Part shown: piece after piece, positions 32,385-39,291 of the stretch | Layout: each line of letters opens with the position of its first letter | Numbering within the stretch: the stretch's first letter is position 1 | DNA from: Clostridia bacterium | GTDB lineage: Bacteria > Bacillota > Clostridia > Oscillospirales > CAG-272 | NCBI GenBank assembly: GCA_017397175.1 | Contig: JAFQKA010000038.1 | Location: 1 to 39,291, forward strand | Length of the DNA stretch: 39,291 nt | Direction of reading: 5' to 3' | Program-made: the position numbers and the translations under genes | Notes under the pieces: model-generated | Database searches by the model: none | What the model was told of the DNA's origin: nothing | Seen by the model: the letters and a program-made list of their open reading frames with translations, nothing else

Positions 32385-35047
32385 GTGGTTTTCTGCGGTA
32401 ACGGACGGGAAATGTCCCAGCCTGCGATCAGCTGTGCGAGGGTCACCGAATCGGTCACGTCTGTTTTTTTGTCCCCGCTCAGATCGAAATTTTTGTTGTG
32501 ATCGTCCGATGAAAGATCCCAGCCCGCCAGGAATTGAGAAAGCATTACCGCGTCCACGGCATTGCATACTCCGTCGAGATTGAAATCTCCGAAAACGTCG
32601 TACATAAACGTATTCGACGAGTCAATGGTCAGGTGTGCGCCGTTTTTTGTGATTTCCCAATTTTTATTGTCGGTCAGCCCGTGGTATGAGGACGGTAAGC
32701 CGAGGTCAGAGGAGGGAACAGCCACCGCGATAATATCGCTCAGCTCGCCGCGCTCTTCGAAGAAACAGAGAGAGAAGGAAAGGAGAGCCTGCCAACGGCC
32801 CCCGACACCGCCTGCGGTGTTTCCCGATACGGTACATCGGGAAAACACCCGATCAAGTCCCACGCCCTTGAAGCTTCCGCCAATGCCGCCTGCTACGTTT
32901 GCCGTGACCGCGCCCGAGCAGTAAATGTCCTCGATCTTGGCACCGCCTTCTGCCGTGCCGCAAAGCAGTCCGCCGTTTCCGTCTGAGGTGACACTGCCGT
33001 ATATTGCAACGTTTGAAATTGCAGACGAACCTTTTATTATTCCCGAAAGACCGCCGCCGTTTGAGGCTCCGATCGAGCTTACCTTGTAAATTATCAGATC
33101 TTCGACCTTTCCGCCGTCAATTATGCCGAAAAGTCCGGAGTTTCCGCCCGTTGCGCAAAGACCGATTATTTTGTAGCCGTTGCCGTCAAAGCTACCCGAA
33201 AAAGAAGTTGCCGATGACCCGATGGGGGTAAAGGCAAGTGCCTTTTTAAGATTTTCGGCGTTGTCAAAAATATCGGGGTGATTGAGAACGATGTTATCGG
33301 TCAGGCGAGCGCAGATGCCCGATTTTCCGCTGTTGACAAGCGCGGAGAACAGGGCAAGCTCTTGCGCCGTGCCTATGAGATATGGGGATTCAACGCTTCC
33401 GTCACCGCCGGAAAATCCGCTCGCAACCTCACCGTCCCAAAGGTAAGATACGTCGGAGAAGATCGGTCTGCATACCGTGTCGGCTGTGACAGAGGACAGA
33501 TCCTTATCCCAACCCGAGAAGACTTTTCTGTAAAGTCCGTTGCCCGGACGGGACGGAGTTGCAGTACCACTGTATGCAGCTGTTCCGCCGTAGGGCACCT
33601 TAACTGTATCCAGAACCGTTCCGTCAAAGTCTGTGAACGTAACGGTATAAAGCCTTTGAGATGAGGTGAACAGAGGGGACACGGTCATGTCCTGTGTTAC
33701 GCAGGAAAGATCGGCATTCCAGCCCGAGAAGGTGTAAACAAAATAGTTGTCTGACGGCTTTGTGGGCGTATCGCCCGTGTAGACCGCACTGTCTCCGTTT
33801 TGTATGTCAAGCGTGTCAAGCACCTGACCGTCATAAGAGAGGAAGGTGACCGTGTGATAAAGCACCTCTCCGGTTACGAAGGGAACGAGCTCGGACTCAA
33901 AGTATTCTCCGTTCGCCACGGCGTAAACACCGCCTACATAGGCGCGGTTTTTAATCAGCTCCTCGGCTTCTCCCACTACCGATATTACGGTGGAATTTAC
34001 ATTGTTTCCGATAGGGAAGCGTTCAAGCTCCCCGGCGCTTCTTCCTGCCAAAATTCCGTATTCGGAGATCATCGCGCCGCTGTAATTGTAAATGAATCCG
34101 CAGAGCTTCGCCCAACCCTCACCCGAGGAGTGAACTCTCGCGTCGGCCGCCTCAAGGTCGGGCGCGTCATCACCGACAAATCCGCCGTAGGTGCGAAGCA
34201 TATTGAGAATGTCGGTCAGCTCGTTTATGTGGAGCCGACGGTATACGGACACCTGCACCGACGAGGGATTTGCGCTGTAATATTTCATGTAGAGCCCGTC
34301 GATGCCAAGACTTTGTGCAGTCGCACCGCTTATCTTATTTGTGCCTGTCTCGGACAGAGCACCGCTTTCATTGTATATGGCGCGGATCAGCTGCTCCTCG
34401 GATTGATGATCAAATCCCCCGAGAGCGGCAAAAGCGCGGGAGATTACGTTGTATGCACCGCCAACGCCGTGCTGTACCGATCTTGACCAGAAAACGTTCT
34501 TCAACGCGATCCCGTATGTATCGATGTCAAATCCCGAAATGTTTTTTTCCACTCGGGACACGATAGCATCGTAATAGGTGGCTCGGACAAAGGCGTGTTG
34601 AACTGCCAAAAATCCGTCGTGATCCTCGCTTGCCAAGGCTCTCCATTCGGCTTTGAAGGTCTCGCCGTAACCGCTGTCGGTATTGTAAGCTTTGATCAAA
34701 CGGTTGCCTGTTTCCGTAGCCTTTCCCGTGCTGACGCACCAGTTGGCAAAGGTGAGCGGAACACCTGCCCGGCTTGCAAATTGATATGCTCCGAAGGACA
34801 CGCCGCCGGCATCGTTTCCGCTTGAAATGGCACCGGGATTGCCGTTTGATTCGTATTTTGCCGTGACCGTGCCAAGCAGGGCATCTTCCTGCTCGGGTGT
34901 GAGATTTGACTCATACTGCGAGGGCGCGGAGTTGTAATATTGGGTGCTTGAAATATAGCAAGGCTCGGATATTTCGGCAAAAGAGAGGGGAGCGGAATAT
35001 GTAAAGATAACCGTTAAAAACAGCAAAAATGCAATACTTTTCTTCAT
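32381..35047 (-). CDS. Secreted lysozyme-like, InlB-repeat, GLUG and dockerin protein
   Basis: 888-residue exported protein. A signal peptide (~1-24) is followed by a lysozyme-like domain (~50-280) with the candidate catalytic Glu in VTAKYESNG and the hallmark GGVSFGAYQFAS, reminiscent of tail-associated peptidoglycan or chitosan hydrolases. Two InlB B-repeat-like units follow (TVTFLSYDGQVLDTL and VTFTDFDGTVLDTV with FSGW). Several GLUG-type beta-helical repeats come next (FSGSFDGNGYKIIGL, GGIGGSF). The C-terminus is a type I dockerin with two loops, GDFNLDGVCNAVDAVMLSQF and FDLSGDKKTDVTDSVTLAQL. It should act outside the cell on a glycan and dock to a cohesin encoded elsewhere. The substrate class is an inference. 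The start has GGGAGG upstream. Confidence 0.85.
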   Translation of the reverse strand: MKKSIAFLLFLTVIFTYSAPLSFAEISEPCYISSTQYYNSAPSQYESNLTPEQEDALLGTVTAKYESNGNPGAISSGNDAGGVSFGAYQFASRAGVPLTFANWCVSTGKATETGNRLIKAYNTDSGYGETFKAEWRALASEDHDGFLAVQHAFVRATYYDAIVSRVEKNISGFDIDTYGIALKNVFWSRSVQHGVGGAYNVISRAFAALGGFDHQSEEQLIRAIYNESGALSETGTNKISGATAQSLGIDGLYMKYYSANPSSVQVSVYRRLHINELTDILNMLRTYGGFVGDDAPDLEAADARVHSSGEGWAKLCGFIYNYSGAMISEYGILAGRSAGELERFPIGNNVNSTVISVVGEAEELIKNRAYVGGVYAVANGEYFESELVPFVTGEVLYHTVTFLSYDGQVLDTLDIQNGDSAVYTGDTPTKPSDNYFVYTFSGWNADLSCVTQDMTVSPLFTSSQRLYTVTFTDFDGTVLDTVKVPYGGTAAYSGTATPSRPGNGLYRKVFSGWDKDLSSVTADTVCRPIFSDVSYLWDGEVASGFSGGDGSVESPYLIGTAQELALFSALVNSGKSGICARLTDNIVLNHPDIFDNAENLKKALAFTPIGSSATSFSGSFDGNGYKIIGLCATGGNSGLFGIIDGGKVEDLIIYKVSSIGASNGGGLSGIIKGSSAISNVAIYGSVTSDGNGGLLCGTAEGGAKIEDIYCSGAVTANVAGGIGGSFKGVGLDRVFSRCTVSGNTAGGVGGRWQALLSFSLCFFEERGELSDIIAVAVPSSDLGLPSSYHGLTDNKNWEITKNGAHLTIDSSNTFMYDVFGDFNLDGVCNAVDAVMLSQFLAGWDLSSDDHNKNFDLSGDKKTDVTDSVTLAQLIAGWDISRPLPQKTT

Positions 35048-35071
35048 TTATCCACCTCCCGTTTTTTCTTA

Positions 35072-35100
35072 ATTATACACGAAATTTGTAATTCTTTCAA
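35072..35100 (-). promoter_or_regulatory. Promoter of the lysozyme-like dockerin gene
   Basis: On minus: TTGAAA (35100-35095), 17-bp spacer, TATAAT (35077-35072). Confidence 0.75.
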
Positions 35101-35138
35101 GACTTTGACAAATAACTTTAAAATTATTTCAAAAGATG

Positions 35139-35167
35139 GTGACAAATCAAGAAAAATGTGGTAAAAT
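35139..35167 (+). promoter_or_regulatory. Promoter of the ABC exporter operon
   Basis: -35 GTGACA (35139-35144), 17-bp spacer, -10 TAAAAT (35162-35167). Confidence 0.6.
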
Positions 35168-35199
35168 ATCTATTTGAATAAGTTGTCTTTGGAGGAAAA

Positions 35200-36921
35200 A
35201 TGTTCAAACTTTTAAAGTTTATGAAGAAATATACGCTTGAAAGCATTTTGGGACCGCTTTTCAAGCTTCTTGAAGCAAGCTTTGAGCTGTTTGTGCCGCT
35301 TGTCATTGCCAGAATGGTGGACGTGGGGATCGCCAACAGCGACACGGGCTATATCGTAAAAATGGCGCTCGTGCTGGGCGCACTTGGTATTATCGGACTT
35401 TTCTTTTCGGTGACCGCGCAGTATTTTGCGGCAAAGGCGGCAGTTGGCTTTACTACCGAGCTTCGCAGCCGTCTTTATCGCCATATCCAGACACTTTCCT
35501 GGCAGGATCTTGACAGCCTGACTCAGTCTCAGCTCATTACGCTGATGACAAGCGACATGAACCAGATCCAGACGGGTATAAACCTGTCCTTGCGTCTGCT
35601 TTTGCGTTCGCCCTTCGTGGTTTTTGGCGCTATGATAATGGCGTTTACCATCGACGTAAAGTCCGCTCTTATCTTTGCCGTTGCCATTCCCGTTTTGGCG
35701 GCGGTAGTGTTCTCGGTGATCCTTTCCTGCATACCCCTTTACAAAAAGGTGCAGAAAAAGCTGGGTAAGGTGCTTCTTTCCGTCCGCGAAAACCTCAGCG
35801 GTGTCCGTGTTGTCCGCGCGTTCTGCAAGGAAAAGGAGGAGATCGAGCGTTTTGAGGAGGAAGACCTGGAGCTGAATAAGATCCAACGCTTTACGGGTAA
35901 GATCTCGGCTATCATGAACCCCGCCACTCTTATACTTATCAACCTCGCCACCGTGTGGCTTATCCACCGCGGTGCTCTGCGGGTCGACAGCGGAAATATT
36001 TCCCGCGGCGAGCTTCTTGCGCTTTATAACTATATGTCTCAAATTCTCGTGGAGCTTATAAAGCTGGCAAACCTAATCGTAAGCATAACAAAGTTTATTG
36101 CTTGCGGTAACAGGATAAATGCGGTTATGGAAACAGAGTCCTCTCAGACTTTCCCCCAAGAGCTGACCGCGAAACGTGAAAACGATTTCGCGCTTACATT
36201 TGAGAACGTGTCATTTAAATACGGCTCAGGTGCGTCCGATTCTTTGACGGGATTGAATTTCAGTGTTAAAAAGGGCGAGACCGTGGGTATTATCGGCGGT
36301 ACGGGTTCGGGTAAAACCACCCTTGTGAACCTTATACCCCGTTTTTACGATGCTACCGAGGGAAAGGTCACCGTGGACGGTATCGACGTTCGTGATTACC
36401 CTGCCGATTCCCTGCGGGAGAAGATCGGATTTGCACGGCAAAAGTCGGTTCTGTTTCTCGGAAGTGTCCGCGATAACCTGAAATGGGGTAATTCCGATGC
36501 CAATGACGAAGCCTTGATGCAGGCTCTCAAGGACGCGCAGGCACTCGAGATCGTGGAAAAGAAAGGCGGTCTTGATTTTGAGATAGAGCAGGGAGGACGC
36601 AACCTTTCGGGCGGTCAGAAGCAAAGACTTAACGTTGCACGGGCACTGGTGCGCCGTCCCGAGATACTCATTCTCGACGACAGTTCATCGGCACTTGACT
36701 ATGCCACCGATGCAAGATTGCGCCACGCTGTTGCGGCACTTGATTTTAACCCTACCGTTTTCGTGGTATCGCAGAGAGTTTCTTCTATCTCTCATGCCGA
36801 TAAGATCATCGTTCTTGATGATGGCGAGGCCGTTGGCATAGGCACTCACGATTCTCTTATGGAGAGTTGCCAGGTCTACCGCGAGATATACGATTCTCAG
36901 ACGGGAGGTGAGGCAAAATGA
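35200..36921 (+). CDS. Heterodimeric ABC exporter, half with degenerate ATPase site
   Basis: 573-residue type IV (exporter-fold) half-transporter: six membrane helices (~1-310), then a nucleotide-binding domain. Walker A is GGTGSGKTTLVNL (~366) and the signature LSGGQKQR (~470) is intact. Walker B reads ILILDDSSSALD, with Asp in place of the catalytic Glu, and the H-loop reads VVSQRVSSI, with Gln in place of His. This is the expected pattern of the degenerate half in BmrC/BmrD- or TM287/288-type heterodimers. The stop overlaps the next start by 4 nt (ATGA), so translation is coupled. The ribosome site is GGAGG. It likely exports a drug, lipid or peptide; substrate unknown. Confidence 0.9.
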   Translation: MFKLLKFMKKYTLESILGPLFKLLEASFELFVPLVIARMVDVGIANSDTGYIVKMALVLGALGIIGLFFSVTAQYFAAKAAVGFTTELRSRLYRHIQTLSWQDLDSLTQSQLITLMTSDMNQIQTGINLSLRLLLRSPFVVFGAMIMAFTIDVKSALIFAVAIPVLAAVVFSVILSCIPLYKKVQKKLGKVLLSVRENLSGVRVVRAFCKEKEEIERFEEEDLELNKIQRFTGKISAIMNPATLILINLATVWLIHRGALRVDSGNISRGELLALYNYMSQILVELIKLANLIVSITKFIACGNRINAVMETESSQTFPQELTAKRENDFALTFENVSFKYGSGASDSLTGLNFSVKKGETVGIIGGTGSGKTTLVNLIPRFYDATEGKVTVDGIDVRDYPADSLREKIGFARQKSVLFLGSVRDNLKWGNSDANDEALMQALKDAQALEIVEKKGGLDFEIEQGGRNLSGGQKQRLNVARALVRRPEILILDDSSSALDYATDARLRHAVAALDFNPTVFVVSQRVSSISHADKIIVLDDGEAVGIGTHDSLMESCQVYREIYDSQTGGEAK

Positions 36922-38666
36922 AAAAGAAGGGAACCTTCAAGAAAATACTTCAACGTGTGGGAAAATACAAATTCCTTATGGCGCTCTCGATCATTTTTGC
37001 CGCCGTCACCGTTCTTCTGACCCTGTATATTCCTATTCTTATCGGTGACGCTATCGACTTGGCTGTGGGCCGCGGAAACGTGGATATGGTCGGAATCGGC
37101 AGTCTGCTCCTTCGGGCAGGCGCGGCGGCGGTGATCTGCGGTGTGCTTACCTGGCTGATGAACGCCATAAACAATAAGATCACTTACTTTGTTACAAAGG
37201 ATATCCGCGACGAGGCGTTCAGACATCTGCAGATGTTGCCGTTAAGCTATCTTGACAGCCACCCCTCGGGAAAGATAATCAGCAATATAATAAACGACGT
37301 TGATCAATTTGCCGACGGACTTCTTATGGGCTTCACACAGCTGTTCACGGGCGTTGTGACTATTTTGGGTACACTCGTGCTTATGCTTTCAATAAACTGG
37401 AAGGTGGCGCTTGTGGTCATCGTTTTCACCCCTCTTTCGCTATTCATTGCGTCCTTTATTTCAAAGAGCACCTATTCCATGTTCCTGCGCCAGTCCGAGT
37501 GCAGAGGGGAACAGACCACTTTCATCGACGAGTACGTGGGCAATCAGAAGACGGTGCGCGCTTTTTCACACGAGGACGAGGCGCAAGCCAAATTTGACGA
37601 TATCAACGACCGCCTCGGAAGGGTGTCGCTGAAGGCGATATTCTTTTCTTCTCTGACCAATCCGAGCACGCGCTTTGTAAACAATCTTATTTACGCGGGC
37701 GTAGCTCTTGCAGGCTCTTTGCTTGTTCTGAACGGCGGCGAAGGATTTACCGTCGGTGTTCTTTCCTGTTTTTTGTCCTATGCAAATCAGTATACCAAGC
37801 CCTTTAATGAAATTTCGGGTGTGATTACGGAGTTCCAGAACTCGGTTGCCTGTGCGGCGAGAGTTTTCGAGCTTATGGAGGCTGAGCCTCAGATCCCCGA
37901 TGCGCCCGATGCCCTGGAGCTTGAAGCGGTGCAGGGTAACGTGGAGCTGAAAAACGTGAGATTTTCCTACGTTCCGGAGCAGAAGCTTATTGAGAACCTG
38001 AGCCTTTGTGTAAAGCCGGGACAGCGTGTTGCCATAGTTGGTCCTACCGGTTGCGGAAAGACGACCCTGATCAATCTGCTCATGCGGTTTTACGACGTGT
38101 GCGACGGCTCGATCGAGCTTGAGGGCAGGGACGTTCGCAATATTACCCGACACTCTCTGCGCTCTCACTACGGTATGGTGCTTCAGGAAACGTGGTTGAG
38201 AAGCGGTACGATTCGAGATAATATCAGGATCGGCAGATCGGATGCCACCGACGAGGAGGTCATCGCCGCCGCAAAGCAGGCTCACGCGCACAGCTTTATA
38301 AGACGTTTGCCCTATGGTTACGACACGGTGATCGGTGAGGACGGCGGAAGCCTGTCTCAGGGACAAAAGCAGCTCCTTTGCATTGCGCGGATAATGCTTG
38401 CCTTGCCTCCCATGCTTATTCTTGACGAGGCGACATCGTCCATTGATACCAGAACAGAGCTGAAGGTTCAGGACGCTTTTGCCCGTCTTATGCAGGGCAG
38501 AACGAGTTTTGTCGTTGCCCACCGCCTTTCTACTATCCGTACCGCGGACCTTATTCTTGTAATGCGTGACGGAAACGTGATAGAGCAGGGAACTCACGAC
38601 GAGCTCCTTGCCCTCGGCGGCTTCTATAGCGAGCTGTATTACAGCCAGTTTGAAACGACGGAATAA
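36918..38666 (+). CDS. Heterodimeric ABC exporter, half with intact ATPase residues
   Basis: 582-residue partner of the preceding half-transporter: six membrane helices (~20-330), then a nucleotide-binding domain with Walker A GPTGCGKTTLINL (~375), signature LSQGQKQLL (variant LSQGQ), Walker B MLILDEATSSID with the catalytic Glu, and H-loop VVAHRLSTI. In such heterodimers this subunit supplies the residues for the one active ATP site, while its variant signature pairs with the partner's degenerate site. The start codon overlaps the previous stop and is preceded by GGGAGG. The HIT gene follows 21 bases later in the same operon. Confidence 0.92.
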   Translation: MKKKGTFKKILQRVGKYKFLMALSIIFAAVTVLLTLYIPILIGDAIDLAVGRGNVDMVGIGSLLLRAGAAAVICGVLTWLMNAINNKITYFVTKDIRDEAFRHLQMLPLSYLDSHPSGKIISNIINDVDQFADGLLMGFTQLFTGVVTILGTLVLMLSINWKVALVVIVFTPLSLFIASFISKSTYSMFLRQSECRGEQTTFIDEYVGNQKTVRAFSHEDEAQAKFDDINDRLGRVSLKAIFFSSLTNPSTRFVNNLIYAGVALAGSLLVLNGGEGFTVGVLSCFLSYANQYTKPFNEISGVITEFQNSVACAARVFELMEAEPQIPDAPDALELEAVQGNVELKNVRFSYVPEQKLIENLSLCVKPGQRVAIVGPTGCGKTTLINLLMRFYDVCDGSIELEGRDVRNITRHSLRSHYGMVLQETWLRSGTIRDNIRIGRSDATDEEVIAAAKQAHAHSFIRRLPYGYDTVIGEDGGSLSQGQKQLLCIARIMLALPPMLILDEATSSIDTRTELKVQDAFARLMQGRTSFVVAHRLSTIRTADLILVMRDGNVIEQGTHDELLALGGFYSELYYSQFETTE

Positions 38667-38687
38667 AACCATACTCGGAGGATCGAT

Positions 38688-39146
38688 ATGTGCCTTATAT
38701 GCGACAGAATAAAAATGATCGAAGAGCAGACCAATCCGTATTTTGTCAGAGAGCTTGAAAGCGGGTACGTAGTCATCGGTGATAACCAGCATTTTAAAGG
38801 ATATACGCTTTTCCTCTGTAAGGAGCACAGGAGTGAACTTCATCATTTAAGTAAGCCTGTTAAAATGAAATTTCTGGAGGAAATGTCTGTTGTGTCCGAG
38901 GCCGTAGCCTGTGCGTTCGGCGCGGAAAAAATGAATTGCGAATTGCTGGGAAACGGCGATTCACATCTTCATTGGCATCTGTTTCCGCGAGTAAACGGCG
39001 ATCTGGAGGAATACGGAAACAATGGAAAAGGCCCTGTGTGGTGGTATCCTGCGGAGAAAATGTACGGCGCGGAAACCCGTCCGTCGGAATCTGAATTGAA
39101 TGAACTTAAAAGAAGGCTATCAAAAGAACTTGATAAGCTGATATGA
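38688..39146 (+). CDS. HIT-family nucleotide hydrolase/transferase
   Basis: 152-residue cytoplasmic protein with the histidine-triad motif SHLHWHLFPR near residue 100; the middle histidine of HLHWH is the catalytic nucleophile in this family. The N-terminal MCLICDRI is a CxxC-like start often seen in HIT proteins that bind zinc. Family members hydrolyse dinucleoside polyphosphates or nucleoside phosphoramidates. The start has GGAGG 6 nt upstream. It is the third gene of the exporter operon and is followed by a terminator. A functional link to the exporter is not evident from sequence. Confidence 0.88.
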   Translation: MCLICDRIKMIEEQTNPYFVRELESGYVVIGDNQHFKGYTLFLCKEHRSELHHLSKPVKMKFLEEMSVVSEAVACAFGAEKMNCELLGNGDSHLHWHLFPRVNGDLEEYGNNGKGPVWWYPAEKMYGAETRPSESELNELKRRLSKELDKLI

Positions 39147-39148
39147 CG

Positions 39149-39175
39149 AAAAGCACCCCATCGGGGTGCTTTTTT
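39149..39175. terminator. Bidirectional terminator after the HIT gene
   Basis: Stem AAAAGCACCCC/GGGGTGCTTTT with an ATC loop, A-run left and T-run right. Confidence 0.85.
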
Positions 39176-39291
39176 ATGCATTGTTCAATTCCTCAAAGTT
39201 CAGAATCTTTGCACCGCACAACTCCGCGTCGTCGGAACTGTGGGTGATGAGGATCACCAGAGAATTTTCTCCTTTTTTGCGGATAAGCGCC
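39174..39291 (-). CDS. ABC transporter ATPase, C-terminal fragment (cut by window)
   Basis: The minus-strand frame runs in from the window edge and ends in TAA at 39176-39174. The visible 38 residues include VILITHSSDDAELCGAKIL, an H-loop with THSSDDAELC as in ATPases of small ABC importers or exporters. Walker A, signature and Walker B lie outside the window, so the subfamily cannot be named. It converges with the HIT operon at a shared terminator. Confidence 0.75.
   Translation of the reverse strand, partial: ALIRKKGENSLVILITHSSDDAELCGAKILNFEELNNA

Noticed and set aside
37566..38846. 426-codon open frame on the minus strand
   Set aside because: Antisense to the second exporter gene and the start of the HIT gene; composition is typical of a reverse-strand shadow and no domain is recognisable.

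Overview
The window looks like a chromosomal segment of an uncultured, plant-fibre-degrading member of the class Clostridia (gut or rumen type). The supporting signs are two secreted proteins ending in type I dockerins, BspA-like leucine-rich and InlB-type repeats, a GH5 enzyme, rubredoxin, a predicted type II pantothenate kinase, strong AGGAGG-type ribosome sites and sigma-A promoters that nearly all have a 17-bp spacer. No phage, insertion sequence or CRISPR array was seen. The taxonomic call is an inference from gene content.

Layout. 1-888 is the end of an MsmK/UgpC-type sugar-ABC ATPase. 927-1616 (minus) is a ClpP/TepA-like protease. 1762-9112 holds three tandem paralogues with a predicted right-handed beta-helix: first a lipoprotein, then two copies that lack any signal peptide and share an operon. 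9326-15177 holds a 1907-residue secreted protein with a C-terminal GH5 domain, followed by a 36-codon peptide gene. 15404-17053 is phosphoglucomutase. 17089-28623 is a mostly minus-strand stretch: membrane M28 peptidase, alaS, coaW, an LRR/InlB-repeat/dockerin protein behind a long structured leader, an LTA-synthase-like membrane enzyme, smpB, tRNA-Leu(CAG), a GGDEF protein and tRNA-Leu(GAG). 28880-30144 has rubredoxin, then a divergent XRE regulator/SLOG-like pair around shared operators. 30196-35047 (minus) has a TSCPD protein, htpG and a lysozyme-like dockerin protein. 35200-39146 is a heterodimeric ABC exporter operon ending in a HIT protein, and 39174-39291 is the end of another ABC ATPase.

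How the parts fit. The sugar-ABC ATPase, beta-helix proteins, GH5 protein and phosphoglucomutase suggest extracellular attack on plant polysaccharide, import of oligosaccharides, possible further cleavage inside the cell, and entry into hexose-phosphate metabolism. The two dockerin proteins imply cohesin partners encoded elsewhere.

Best leads. First, a roughly 210-nt, three-way-junction leader RNA ending in a UUCG-capped terminator directly before the dockerin/LRR gene (23686-23909, minus). Second, a compact XRE/SLOG module with repeated TCGTGG-N4-CCACGA operators covering the promoter. Third, the 36-residue peptide translationally close behind the GH5 gene. Fourth, the secreted-plus-two-cytoplasmic beta-helix gene set sharing a 16-nt promoter block.
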